Shown here: positions 25,934-36,718 of the stretch, one piece after another
Position numbering within the stretch: the first letter of the stretch is position 1
How the letters are laid out: each line of letters starts with the position of its first letter
From: Eremomyces bilateralis CBS 781.70
Lineage: Eukaryota; Ascomycota; Dothideomycetes; Eremomycetales; Eremomycetaceae
Length of the DNA: 64,000 nucleotides
Reading direction: 5' to 3'
NCBI RefSeq assembly: GCF_010015585.1
Contig: NW_022985072.1
Span: 186,001-250,000, forward strand
Notes under the pieces: model-generated
What the model was told of the DNA's origin: nothing
Seen by the model: only the letters and a program-made list of their open reading frames with translations
Database searches by the model: none
Made by a program: the position numbers and the translations under genes

Positions 25934-27657
25934 ATGGCCGCCGTCTTACCGCCCTCGCATAATATCCGCGATGGGCAATACTTCAATTCCTCATTACGAC
26001 GCACCTCTCCTTCCCGATCCGCTTACCGGAGTTCCTCGCCATCATATCCTGTCCTTCGTTCCAATTCATGCGCCTCGACCCTCGATAATCCATCTCTCCC
26101 CAACTCCGCACCCCCCTCCTCCCGGTCGTCCCAGATCGAATTGACGAGAGCTGCCGGTCTACCGGTTCGTTCAAGAAGTAATCCATGCTTGTCCACCGGC
26201 TTTGGGGAAGAGGAGATCTCTTTTCCTGCGTACGGGCGTAGTGAGCTACCCGACCAACATGAGGATTTGGAGCCGCCCACGAGTCCGCGCACAGAAAATT
26301 CCTATACGACCCCGTCATCCGCCGGTGACTCGACCGAGACCACGACACCGGATGCCGTCTATCACGCCGAAGATGACACGTCGATCAAGCCGGAACCCAC
26401 CCGACATGTCGACTATCTTTCATACGACTGGCGGGAAGAAGATATCTGGAGTTCGTGGCGACATATTGTTGCGCAACGGCGGGTCCTTGGGGAGCGGTCA
26501 CGGTTAGAGAACGCGTCATGGCGACAATGGGCAAAGCAACAGAACAAACTCAAGACCGTTGCACCTGAGTCACTGAATTGGTAGGTGCCGGTCCAATTGG
26601 GTTCCTCGATGAACTCAATGCTAACTTAACTCCCAGGTTAAAAGACTGTGACGTGACATGGCTATACGGCCCGTTGCAAACCGCCACGTCAATTTACATC
26701 AGCCAGCAGATGGATGAGCCACCGTCCAAATCAATATCGCGAAGTAACTCATTTCTTGCGAAAAAGCCCATCTTAAAGAAACGGAGCATGTCGGAAATTA
26801 TGCTGCAAAAGTCCTTATCAGCCGCATCCCTACTCAAACAGGCCACCGCAGCCGTTCAAGCTCAACAAGGACGAGAAGCGCGAAGGGGACGGCCGATACT
26901 ATACCGAGCCATCTCGGATTTTATACCGCCTCCCCTTCCCTCAAAGACGATCAGTCGCGATGGGACGGTCAGTTCCTCACGCTCCTCGGGTCTTCACACG
27001 CCGAACGGCGAGCGAAAACACATCCGATTCGACGACAAAGTCGAGCAATGCATCGCGGTGGACCAACAAGGGGAAGATGACGAAGCCATCGTCGACTGGG
27101 GAAACGATTCCGACTCCGACGACGGCATTATTATGATGAAGCCCTCCAAGAAAAAGCCCCTCTCCCGCACCCACTCCCGCACCTCCTTCGCCTCCGACAG
27201 CAAAACCATCGCCATGCTCCCCGCCACCACCCTCAAATACCGCACCGACTCCCCCGACATCCTCGACCACCCCTCCCACTCCCTCCCCTCGAACTCCTTC
27301 TGGCGCTCCCCTCGCTTCTCCCCCTCCCCCTCCCAAGAAACCCTCCGCCCCTCCCGCCCCTCCGCCAACTTCCTCCTCGACCCAGATGACGACGACGACG
27401 ACCCCGACATCTCCTGGGAGCCGTCCCTCGCCTACGCCTCGAACGGGGACTCCCCGCGCAACGACGCGATCGACGGCGCGGCCCCGGCCGGATCCGGCGC
27501 GATGCGTCGCACTGCAAGCGGTATGTTCATGCCCTATGAAGACGACAGGGAGGAGGAGCCCGGGGGCGAGTCGGGCTTGTTCGGACGCGTGGTCGACTCG
27601 GTGAACACGGCGAAAGACATCGCGCATGTGATCTGGAATGTCGGCTGGCGCCGGTGA
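25934..27657 (+). CDS. REG1: Reg1-like regulatory subunit of protein phosphatase 1 (DUF1752)
   Basis: Exons 25934-26580 and 26637-27657 give about 555 residues. The family targets the PP1 catalytic subunit (Glc7) to control glucose repression and Snf1 kinase. The DUF1752 signature spans the intron: YDWREEDIWSSWRHIVAQRR through NASWRQWAKQQ, PESLNW and LKDCDVTWLYGPLQ (about 165-232). Residues 343-347 read KHIRF within HIRFDDKVEQCIAVD, a match to the PP1-docking RVxF pattern (K343, I345, F347) at the position conserved in Reg1. The rest is disordered and Ser-rich with Asp clusters (DDDDDDPD). An in-frame upstream ORF stops 12 nt before this ATG. Codons over 27130-27400 are almost all C-ending, then turn G-rich. 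Confidence 0.85.
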
Positions 27658-29047
27658 TAAGGACGATGTCGGCCGGGGGTTTCGCGTTTCGTCGAGGCAC
27701 CGTGCCTCGCGTTCTTCTCCGTCGCCGCCGCCGCTCCCTCCCCACCTACCGAGCTCTTTGCCCTGCCGTCTTTGATACCCCCTACCTTACCTAATATCCA
27801 TTCTGACAGCGATTTCCCCCGCAGGCAACCTCGCCTCCTTCCTCTCTCTCGCCCCCTCCACGTCCCCCTCCTCCCCTCCCTCTCCTCCACACCTCTCCGG
27901 CAGCCGCGGTTCCCCCCCTGCGACCCGCAAACCCCCCGACTCCGGCCGACGCACGCGCAGTCGGTTCACGGCTTCATGACGACGGACTAGTAATGCACAC
28001 ACCAACAACGACGCGGGCGGGCCAGCACATAGAACGGCGTTTTGCTTCTCTGTTTTTTTCCTTACCGAAAAACATGGGGAGCCGGTTGGGTTGGGTGGGA
28101 ATGGGATGGGAATGGGATGGGAATCGGAACGGACGCGATCAGCGGTCCGGATCATGGCATGGCATTTTTAGAGCCGTGGAAATGGAAAAAGTCCATGCAT
28201 TGAGGCTGTTTTTGATATACGTGCTTTTTCGCTGGTCGGTGCTCTGCTATTCACGACAGATAATGTCTTGGGCCTCGCGAATTGAGTCCTAAGGTAATTC
28301 CAATGTGCCTAGCATGATATCCTAATAATTCCACACCCACCAACAAATCCTTAGCATTGCTCTCCAGCACCTCCGATATTCTCCGGCTATTGTAGCAAGT
28401 CCCGTATCGTAATATAAACAATTCCCTTAGGTAATACCAACGGAATCGATTTTGCGGTATCCAAACGGAAACGGAAGGTGCGACAAAGTGGTCTAGAACA
28501 TGGGATCATCAGGGTGAGATCATGCGGCACAGGTCGATGGATCGGTACCGCGGAGCGGGACTGGGCTGGGCCAGGGGAGGGTGGTCAGGCTGTAAGGCAT
28601 ACAGGCAGAAAGGTAGCTGGCGGGTGACGACACAGGAGATCAGATGAAGTTGCAGTTGATATGTGAGTAGATATGCCCCTGGATCGGATGTCGACAGGCG
28701 CATGGGGTTTAATCTGGGACACTTGATGGGTCTGTCGATTGGGCGGGTTCGACTTCTGGGGAGCTCTCAGAGATGGCTGATATTAACCACTCGTGTGCTG
28801 GTGTACTTCCTGGCAACTCACACGTCCAACTCCTCAGGCGCGGGGAAGTATGATGGATGGAGGCCTAAAGAAGGACGGACTTGAGCACAAACAGGTCTGG
28901 TCATGGATAGGGAGGTGCTGATATATGGATGATCGTAAATTTCTAAGATCAGTCCCGAACTCCTGAAACGAGCATGCCATGATCCACGTCCCGAGCCGTG
29001 GAATGGTAGAGATGTGAGGCGAACAACCCCATGCCGCTAACGACTGC
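27658..29047. other. Convergent intergenic between REG1 and SEC9
   Basis: Two 3' ends face each other across 1.4 kb. The stretch holds a CT-rich run (about 27825-27910) and short tandem GGGATGGGAAT units (about 28095-28130). No gene is recognised. Near 28860-28960 the minus-strand frame of SEC9 stays open only because the intron before its last exon is ignored. Confidence 0.5.
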
Positions 29048-30528
29048 TTATTTGATGCGGTCCAACTTGAATTTATTCCGTTGAATCTCGTCGTCGACGT
29101 GGTCAACCTAACACAGTTAGCGAGCCGCCTTCCAGTAGCGGAAAGCGGACGACATACCTTCGGATTCAACCGATCCAACACATGATTCTGCGCCTCCACC
29201 TCCCTCCCCATCGCCCCCGCCAATGTCTTCAACCGCCTCGCCCCGCCATGCAAATGGTCCAAATTCCGATCAATCTCATTCTCCATATCCTCATCCTCAC
29301 TGTCCGCCTCGAACTGAAACTTCGCCCGATCCTGCAAACTCGCCTTGCCCGGCTGCCCGCGCTCCCCTTGCCCCGCGCCACGGAGCTCCTTCTCCGCCTC
29401 GTTCTGCCGCGCCTTGCTCTTGTACTGGTCAAACCGCGTATCCTCTCGCTGCTCCCGCTCCTTTCGATGCGTGTCGACGATGCGCTCCTGCGCCTCCTCC
29501 TGCCGCTTCGCCGACGTGAACGGGTTGCCCACGTGTACCGCGAACATGCTCCGGTTCAGCGTCTTCAGCTCCCCGGCCTTCTCGCTCGCCATCCGGTTCT
29601 GGTTGCTCGCGAGATCGAGGTTCTTCTCCGTGTTATGCAGCCGCTCGCCTTGCCCGCCGAGTCGCCCGAGTGTCTCGCTCCCTGTCTGGTACGCCTGGTC
29701 GACCAGACGTAGCGCGTTGCGCGTCGAGGATACGTCTTGCTGCTTGATCTGCCGCACCTGCTGCTTCGTTGCCTGCACGTCTTCCTCCTCCTGCTCTTCC
29801 GCGGTGAGTTGCCGGTCCGCGTACGCACTGCCATACTCCCCGTCGCCACCCTCGTTCGCGTTGCCGGTAGGCGGAGCGTTCTGCGATTCCTGGCGCTGCA
29901 TGCGGCGCTGCGGGTCTCCGAAGAGCTCGTTGCGACCGGCGTCGGTGTTGGTGGTCTCGTTGCTGTTGTGCCGCGGGAGGCGAGATCCCATGCCGCCGTA
30001 GCCGCCGGGTCCGTAGCGGGAGCCGCTGTCGTTGGAGGGGGGCTCATCGCCGTATTTGTTGGCGCCGTAGCCGCTTTGGCCGCCGTAACTGCCTTGGCCG
30101 CCGTAGCCGCCACTTTGGCTGGATCTACCGCTTTGGGGGTTGGATCCTCCGCCGTAGCCTCCGCCGTAGCCTCCGCCTTGGTTGTTATTCCCTCCGCCAT
30201 ACCCGCCTGCAGGTACGGGGGTTTTCTCCTGCCGGGCGCGGTCGCTTTGGCCGTTATTGCTATACGGTGGCGGGGGACTCCCGTGACTGCCATTGCCGCT
30301 GTGGCCTCCATAACCGCCCTCCATGTTGCCCTTGGGTTTCGGGGCGTAAGGATCGGGACCGGAGTTCTGGGCGTAGGGATCGGGGCTGTTGGAGTTCTGA
30401 GCGTAGGGGTTCTGAGACCTGGGCTTGTCTTTGTTGGAGCGGGAACCGAAGAGGGCGTTGCGGGAGTCGGTGTCGTCGTCAGCGTCTTTGCCGTTCTTGC
30501 GGCTGGAGCCGAAGCCGAATTTGCCCAT
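29048..30528 (-). CDS. SEC9: Sec9, SNAP-25-type t-SNARE for exocytosis
   Basis: Two exons, 30528-29158 and 29107-29048, about 476 residues. Sec9 supplies two helices (Qb and Qc) to the plasma-membrane SNARE complex with Sso and Snc proteins. The N-terminal half is disordered, with repeats of Tyr-Gly-Gly and Pro-Tyr-Ala-Gln type. The first SNARE helix is around VRQIKQQDVSSTRNALRLVD to LNRSMF. The second is NEIDRNLDHLHGGARRLKTL to VLDRLNPK, completed by the last exon VDHVDDEIQRNKFKLDRIK. That final 60-nt exon is essential to the Qc helix; without the splice the frame runs into unrelated sequence. There is no membrane segment, as expected for SNAP-25 relatives. Confidence 0.92.
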
Positions 30529-31291
30529 TGTCGTAGGTGGATTTGGGAGACGGAATGGGTTTGTTGGGGGGAATGATGGGGTTCTTTGGCAGAGGAGTGG
30601 GAGTTGTGAGGTGGATTGAGTGTTGCCTGTCGAGGTTGGATGGAACGGTGATGTATTAGAGTATGGGGTGAGTTGTTGTTGTGGGGTCGTCTCAGCTGTT
30701 TCAATTTCTATTTCAGGGTCTTCCAGGTGTGGCGGTGTTAATGGACAGCAAGGAGGGAGTGGCAGCAGGTTCGGTTGAATATTCTAGGAGTCGGCCAAAT
30801 CGTGAAATTGTTCGGATTGCAACAAAGGCAAAGTAGTAATACTTATGGTATATTGCGTTTCACAGGCATTTCTAACAATAGTCGGCTCCTATCATATCAG
30901 CTCCTTCATATGACAGCGTCTGCGCCACACCTCCACGCAACAAGACTCAGGAGACTTACGAGTTACGACATTAGGTGAATGGTACGGAGTAGACTTGGTA
31001 TTGAACGACGGCAAGACACCGGCATCCAACGTCCAAATGCTTTTGAATTGATCTGCGATACGATACATTCACAACGCCATCGTCCCTCGAAAAAGCCGCA
31101 ACGACGAAAAAGCCCTTTCGAAACCCTCATCATTAACAGCCCTGATTGTATCGCCCGTTCTAGGCGTATGAAAAGTCCTGGCCGTACCGGTCGGAGCAAC
31201 GGATGGATAGAATTACATGTCGTGGAAAAGACAGTCTCCACACCTTCCTACTGAGTTTATGTTGTCGTGCTAGAGAAATGAGAATGGACGA
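30529..31291. other. Intergenic: U2AF65 3' region and SEC9 promoter
   Basis: This 0.76-kb spacer lies between two minus-strand genes. It contains a half-site TACGGAGTA at about 30983. No gene is seen; it should hold the SEC9 promoter. Confidence 0.45.
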
Positions 31292-33102
31292 CTACCATGC
31301 ATTGACGTCGAAGTATTCCTGCGATGGATGTTAGCTATGCACCTCGAAACCCGATGGAACTGTATAAATACCTCGCTGAAGAACGAAACCACGACGGTGC
31401 GGTCGGCGAATTTCCGGCCGGCCAACGCCTTGAACGCTCGCTGCGCGGACTCCGGCTGCTCGAACTTGACGAAGATCTTCCCGACGCCAGCCGATTGCCG
31501 TCCGCCGCTGGGACGCGGGATTTTGAGGTCGTTGACGGGGCCGTATTTGGCGCATTCTTCCTTGACGTCTTCGCAGATTTCTAGGTGGGTGGGTTAGTAA
31601 TGGAAGTTAGGGGCTAGATGGGGTGACGTACCTTCGTATTCGTCGTTGTCCATCAGTTCTTCGGGTGTGACCATGTTCAGTAGCTGGAGCACGCGTCCCT
31701 GCTCTAACTCCTCCGTCGTCGTCCCAGCCAGCATCGTCATCGCATTGACGCCCATCTCCAAGCCCGAGGCCTGTTGCTGACCGATGCTCGCCCGCTGGAC
31801 CTTCAGATGCTCCTCACCCAGCTCCATACCGTTCAGCCCTTCGACAGCGATGTCCGTGCTCGACGGATCGGTGTATTCGCAGAACGCAATGCCTCGCGAC
31901 TCCTCGGAGCCGATGTCTTTGACCAGCACAAATTTCTTGAGCTCACCGAACGATTGCAGCAGCTCGGTGACTTGCTCGTCGTTGAGATATGTCGGGACGT
32001 GCGAGATGCAGATCTTGTTCGCGGAGTCGCGGACCACGGCAGCGAGCACGCCTTCGGGCTCCTCCGCGTCGTCCAAGGCAGGCGCAACGATGTAGTCTTT
32101 CGGTCGTCGGATCGATAGCCCGGCGGTGTCTCCGTTCGATGCACCGTTCGATGCGGTTTTGGCCTCCATGCTGATTCCATCTAATGCCAACGCCATCGTC
32201 GCATCTTCCGGCGTCTTGAACTCCAGCAGCGCGTACGCTCGATCCGAAGTGATCTGCGCGACCAAGCAAGGGTTCTCACCACTGATGACGTTCAGCCCGT
32301 TGAGTTGGAGGTTGAAGAACTCCACCAGCGACTCATCCGTGGTGGTTGCCGGGATATTATACGCGAACAACCGCTTCGCCTGCCTCGCCTTCGACGGCTT
32401 CAACGACGATGTCACCGCCGCGCTAGTTGACGGGTTCATAAACGCCTGCAACCGGCTCGGATCCATCGGCTGCTGCCGCGGCGCCCCCGGCAACGGGAAC
32501 ATCCCCGACAACTTCGCCTGCTCCGCCGTCACGTTCTCGTATCCCGGCGGCTTGATATCCCACTGCGTCAACCGCCGCTTCCGCTGCAACACCCCCACCG
32601 TCCCCGTCAAATCCGGCGTCGGTTCCCTCTTCTTCGCCGGGGGACTCTTGCTCCGCTTCCGCTCCCGGTCGCCCCCCCGGTCACCGCGGTCCCGTCGTCC
32701 TCGTCCCCCACGGTCGTCGAACAGGTCGCGGTCCCGTCGCGGTTCGCCATCGTCAGCGCGTCGATCACGGCGCGGGCCGCGGTCGCCGCGCTCCCAACCG
32801 CTGCGGTCTTCGCGGCGGTCGCGGCCGGCGTAGCGGTCTTCGCGCTCGCGCTCGCGGTAGTCGCGACTGGAGGAGTAGGTGTCGCCGTCGTAATCGCGGC
32901 GGGAGGAGCGGTGGCCGTGGGGGGAGCGGGAGCGTCGGCGGGTGGTTCGGTCGCGGTCTCGGCGGTCGTCGCGCTCGCCTCGGTCAGCTCTCGAGGACTG
33001 GAGGATTGGTGAGTGGTGGTTTAGGAGTGGGGAGGGGAGAGGACTTACGTAGTGGTCTCGCGACGACCCGTGTCGGGAGGAGGAGTAGGTTTCGCCGTTC
33101 AT
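31292..33102 (-). CDS. U2AF large subunit (U2AF65), 3' splice-site recognition
   Basis: Four exons: 33102-33049, 32997-31632, 31580-31372 and 31318-31292, about 551 residues. The protein binds the polypyrimidine tract and recruits U2 snRNP with U2AF35. It has an N-terminal Arg/Ser/Asp-rich region and the U2AF35-binding ligand around RRLTQWDIKPPGYE. RRM1 is RLFAYNIPATTTDESLVEFF, RRM2 is NKICISHVPTYLNDEQVTEL, and the C-terminal UHM runs from EICEDVKEECAKYGPV to RTVVVSFFSE. The last exon is only 27 nt and encodes EYFDVNAW, the conserved family C-terminus, which confirms the splice. The first intron (33048-32998, 51 nt) has no stop, so retention adds 17 residues within the RS region. It is divergent from OGG1. 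Confidence 0.93.
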
Positions 33103-33645
33103 CGCTGCTCACGGGGGTTGGGATATCCCTCGATTGGAAGTGAAACGCCAAAGTTTTGCGCGTGGTGATATGCGGGTCCGTAGCACGAAGACACGATAGT
33201 TGCTTGGGTCGTGTCGTCGATGGATCCGAAATGAAGGGCGACTGGCACCGACCTGCGATACGATTCAGGACGAGATTGGTGAGGGAGCGCAGATAGAATT
33301 GATGATGATCAACGGGGAGGTTCAGCAAAAGTTCCAGCGTTCAGTTCATGTTGGCGTCTGAACAGCAAAGTCTCGTGGCAAGGGTTTGGCGCACTGGTCG
33401 TATTCGTCCGCCGGATCACAGTGTCAGATATGATGGATGAATGTTCTCCTTATTTCGAAGCGCGCAGTCCTCGACTTTCGTTCATTTATACGTTCGTCAA
33501 TTGTATAAAAAGAGCAAGGATAAACCGCTTTGTGTACTGAGCTATCATGTCCATTTGGTGATTTTCTAAAAGAGCCTGGACCTTGGAGAGAGCCCCTATA
33601 TTGTTCATAGTTGTTCCCCTGTCCCGCTCCTCTCCAACAGCGAAG
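33103..33645. promoter_or_regulatory. Bidirectional promoter U2AF65/OGG1
   Basis: This 543-bp spacer separates divergent start codons. A TGTATAAAAAG element at about 33501-33511 is TATA-like but about 135 bp from the OGG1 ATG. The regulatory role is inferred from position. Confidence 0.5.
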
Positions 33646-34934
33646 ATGGGTGTATTACGAACCTCCGAATGGCAGAAACTGCCCATGAGTCTCAATGAAC
33701 TCTGTATAAACACCACCCTTCGCTGCGGCCAAACCTTCAGGTGAATCCCCCCTGTTTTCAATCCCCGCCTCTTCCTAACATCCCTAGATGGCGCCAATCC
33801 CCCTCCTCCGAATGGTCCATCGCCCTCCACGGCCGCATCCTCTCCCTCCGCCAGGACGCCTCCCACCTGCACTACCGCACCGTCTCCCCCTCCCTCCCCA
33901 CCTCTAATAAAACTCCTCTACCCTCACAATCCCTAGATAAAGACGATACCGTCCCCCTCCTCCACCACTACTTCAACCTCACCCCCCACCTCCCCTCCCT
34001 CTACGCCCACTGGTCCGCCCTCGACCCGCACTTCCGGCGCCTCGCTCCCCGCTTCACCGGCGTGCGCATCCTCCAACAAGACGCATGGGAGGCCCTCGTC
34101 GGGTTCATCTGCAGCAGCAACAACCACATTTCTCGCATCTCCTCGATGGTCGAGAAGTTGTGCACGCACTTCGGGACGCTGATCGGCGAGGTCGACGGGG
34201 TGAAGTATTTTGATTTTCCGGAGCCCAAGGCGCTGGCGGGGGAGGGGGTGGAGGGAAGGCTAAGGGAGCTGGGGTTCGGGTATCGGGCCGGGTATTTGTG
34301 GAAGACGGCGAAGGTGGTGGATGAGCGGGGGGTCAGGTGGTTAGAGGGGTTGCGGAATCCCGAGGCGTGGGGGTCAGGGGCGTCGACGATGGCGGAGGGG
34401 GGACGGGAAGGATATCGGACGGCGCATGAGGCGCTGTTAACGCTGGCGGGGGTCGGGCCGAAGGTGGCGGATTGCGTGTGTTTGATGGGGTTGGGGTGGG
34501 GGGAGGCGGTGCCGGTGGACACGCATGTGTGGCAGATTGCGCAGCGGGACTATCGGTTTGGGAAGCGGGGGCAGAAGAGCTTGACGAAGGGGACGTATGA
34601 TGCGGTGGCGAATATGTTTCGGGGGTTGTGGGGGAGTGAGGCGGGGTGGGCGCATTCGGTGCTGTTTACGGCGGATTTGAAGGCTTTTGCGGAGAAGGGG
34701 AGGGAGGGTGTGAAGAAGGTTAAGGAGGAAGAGGAGGTGGAGCTGATGCGGTTTAAAGAGGAAGAGGGGACGGTGATGGAGATGAAGCGGATTACGAAGG
34801 AGGAGGAGACGGTTGTCGCTAAGGCGTTGAGGAGGGATAGTCGGAAGAGGAGCGTGGTGGAGGATGAGGAGAAGGTGGTCACGGTTAAGGGGGAGGTGGT
34901 TAGGAGATCGAAACGGCGGAAGCAGACGGGGTGA
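33646..34934 (+). CDS. OGG1: 8-oxoguanine DNA glycosylase OGG1
   Basis: Exons 33646-33740 and 33788-34934 give about 413 residues. It removes 8-oxoguanine from DNA and nicks the strand (helix-hairpin-helix-GPD superfamily). The N-terminus MGVLRTSEWQKLPMSLNELC continues through TLRCGQTFR/WRQS across the intron, as in other OGG1 proteins. Next come ICSSNNHISRI and the hairpin-GPD segment GVGPKVADCVCLMGLGWGEA, then VPVDTHVWQIAQRDY. The catalytic lysine is about K257 and the aspartate about D276, both present. Beyond the catalytic core is a charged tail of about 75 residues ending SKRRKQTG, a likely nuclear localisation signal. Codons switch from C-ending (33790-34090) to G-ending (34170 to the stop). 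Confidence 0.93.
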
Positions 34935-35557
34935 GAGACATGGTGGACGCCAATGAATGATACCTAGCAAGGCTGTTAGGAGCAGCTAATTGTATGTATA
35001 GTATTCACGCAGCAATGAGTTGAAGCTTATGGTGAAGGACAGGCGTAATACTACTACTGATCCTATGAATCGAACTGTTCATTCAGTCAGGGTCTCTTTC
35101 TGCCCAACAATGATGGTGCCAGTTATTCGAATATTGAACATCAGGGCTACATACAACCAATAGCTGGGAATTCGGGGAGCGTTTCATGTCTCTTGACTTG
35201 CCGATTCGATATTGCAGATGTTGAATGTTGAATCTCGGATCATGTACGGGAATATCAAGGAGTTAATGACATGGCTCACGTGCTGTGAATGTACCATTCC
35301 GTCAAGGATCAACGTCATCCATATTATTCTTGAGTAAGGTTGAACCAATTCAATATTTCCTTTCCTTCTCCGTCTCATGACCATTATTTGTCCTACGATT
35401 GATTCAATTCCCTATAAATTCACGTCCTGCCGGATTTCCTTCCTGTCACCGAAGAACCGCCTATTACAATAAACATCTCAATCCTCCTCACACCCCGCAA
35501 ACAAAGACTATTTACACGACCAACTATAGGCCAATACCTTCCCATCCGACCACCATC
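34935..35557. other. Intergenic: OGG1 to LanC-like gene
   Basis: Relatively AT-rich spacer with a CACGTG at about 35278-35283. It should hold the LanC-like gene promoter. No gene is recognised. Confidence 0.45.
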
Positions 35558-36718
35558 ATGCCCCAACCCCCCCAACCAGGCGAACCAACCTCAACCCCCC
35601 GCCCCCCCCGCCCCCGCTTCTTCCGCAACTCCTCCCCCCCCACCTCCCGCACCCCCCACAAACAGCTCTTCGCCTCCCTCCACCGCCTCACCACCCTCCA
35701 CCCCCCTTCCTCCATCCCCCCATCGGGCGGCCTCTACTCCGGCGCCCTCGGCGTCGCCCACCTCCTCGCCCTCCTCCACCCACTCCACCCCTCCCTCCGC
35801 CTCGACGACCACTCCCTCGCATCCTGGTCTGCCGCCTACCTCCACCGCGCCGAGGAACACATGAAAGACTTCCCCGGCCCATCGCCCAGATGCTGCGGTG
35901 TCAGAGATGATATACTAGTGGTTCTAGCGCTGGGGGCCGCAGGGACGCAGGACACGGCGCTGGTGGAGGAGCTGGTACGGTATGCTGCGGTGGCATGCGA
36001 CCCCGACGCCGAGAACGAGTGGCTGAACGGCCGCGCGGGGTATCTCTACCTCCTCCGCCTAGTCCGCGTATCCTTCCCGAACAACGCTGAGGTTGCCTCG
36101 CTCATCAACGGCGCGGCGACGGAGGTGATCGACGCGATACTCGAGGCGCCGCGGCCGTGGACGTGGCGGAGGAAAGCGTATGTGGGTGCGGCACACGGGG
36201 CGATGGGGATCATCGTGCAGATCGTGTTGACGGACCCGACGCGGGCGGGGGAGGTGGAGGCAGATTTGGGGGCGTTGTTGAGTTATCAGTTTGAGAGTGG
36301 AAATTGGCCGAGTTCGATCCCGGTGGGGCGGGATCGGTTGGTGCAGTTTTGTCATGGGGCGGCGGGGATGGCGACGTCGTTGGTGAGTATCCGTGAGCAC
36401 TTTCCAGCGCTGCAGGAGCGGATTGACGGGGCGGTGAAGAGGGGGCGGGAGTGTATTTTGGAGCGGGGGCTGTTGACGAAGGAGCCGTGTCTGTGCCATG
36501 GGATCTCGGGGAATGCGCTGGCGCTGGAGGATGAGGGGTTGGAGCATTTCTTGTCGTATACGACGGGGCATGAGATGAAGGGGATGGAGCGGGATGGGAT
36601 GATGGAGCGGAGTGAGGAGCCGTGGGGGTTGTTTGGAGGGGAGGCGGGGAGGGCATGGGCATGGGCGGTGGTGGATTCGGGATTGGAAAGGAGGGTGTTG
36701 GGGTATAATGATATTTGA
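35558..36718 (+). CDS. LanC-like protein (LANCL family)
   Basis: Single exon of 386 residues from the ATG at 35558; an in-frame ATG at 35399 would add 53 residues of leader-like sequence. It has the LanC barrel repeats: SGGLYSGALGVAHLL, WLNGRAGYLYLL, VGAAHGAMGI, QFCHGAAGMATSL, CLCHGISGNALAL and GLFGGEAG. The zinc ligands of the fold are present: Cys265, and Cys313-His314 (numbered from 35558). Bacterial LanC enzymes cyclise lanthipeptides; eukaryotic LANCL proteins bind glutathione and have been reported to add it to dehydroamino acids in proteins. No lanthipeptide precursor or dehydratase is nearby, so a LANCL-type role is more likely. Codon choice flips from C-ending (35565-35860) to G-ending (about 36080 on). 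Confidence 0.85.
   Translation: MPQPPQPGEPTSTPRPPRPRFFRNSSPPTSRTPHKQLFASLHRLTTLHPPSSIPPSGGLYSGALGVAHLLALLHPLHPSLRLDDHSLASWSAAYLHRAEEHMKDFPGPSPRCCGVRDDILVVLALGAAGTQDTALVEELVRYAAVACDPDAENEWLNGRAGYLYLLRLVRVSFPNNAEVASLINGAATEVIDAILEAPRPWTWRRKAYVGAAHGAMGIIVQIVLTDPTRAGEVEADLGALLSYQFESGNWPSSIPVGRDRLVQFCHGAAGMATSLVSIREHFPALQERIDGAVKRGRECILERGLLTKEPCLCHGISGNALALEDEGLEHFLSYTTGHEMKGMERDGMMERSEEPWGLFGGEAGRAWAWAVVDSGLERRVLGYNDI

Noticed and set aside
29565-30704. 379-codon minus-strand ORF overlapping SEC9 in another frame, and a 279-codon plus-strand ORF at 29737-30576
   Set aside because: Low-complexity Ala/Thr or Val/Ala products caused by the Gly/Tyr repeats and GC content of SEC9.
35558-36718. Lanthipeptide biosynthesis cluster
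   Set aside because: Only the LanC-like protein is present; no dehydratase, precursor peptide or exporter nearby.
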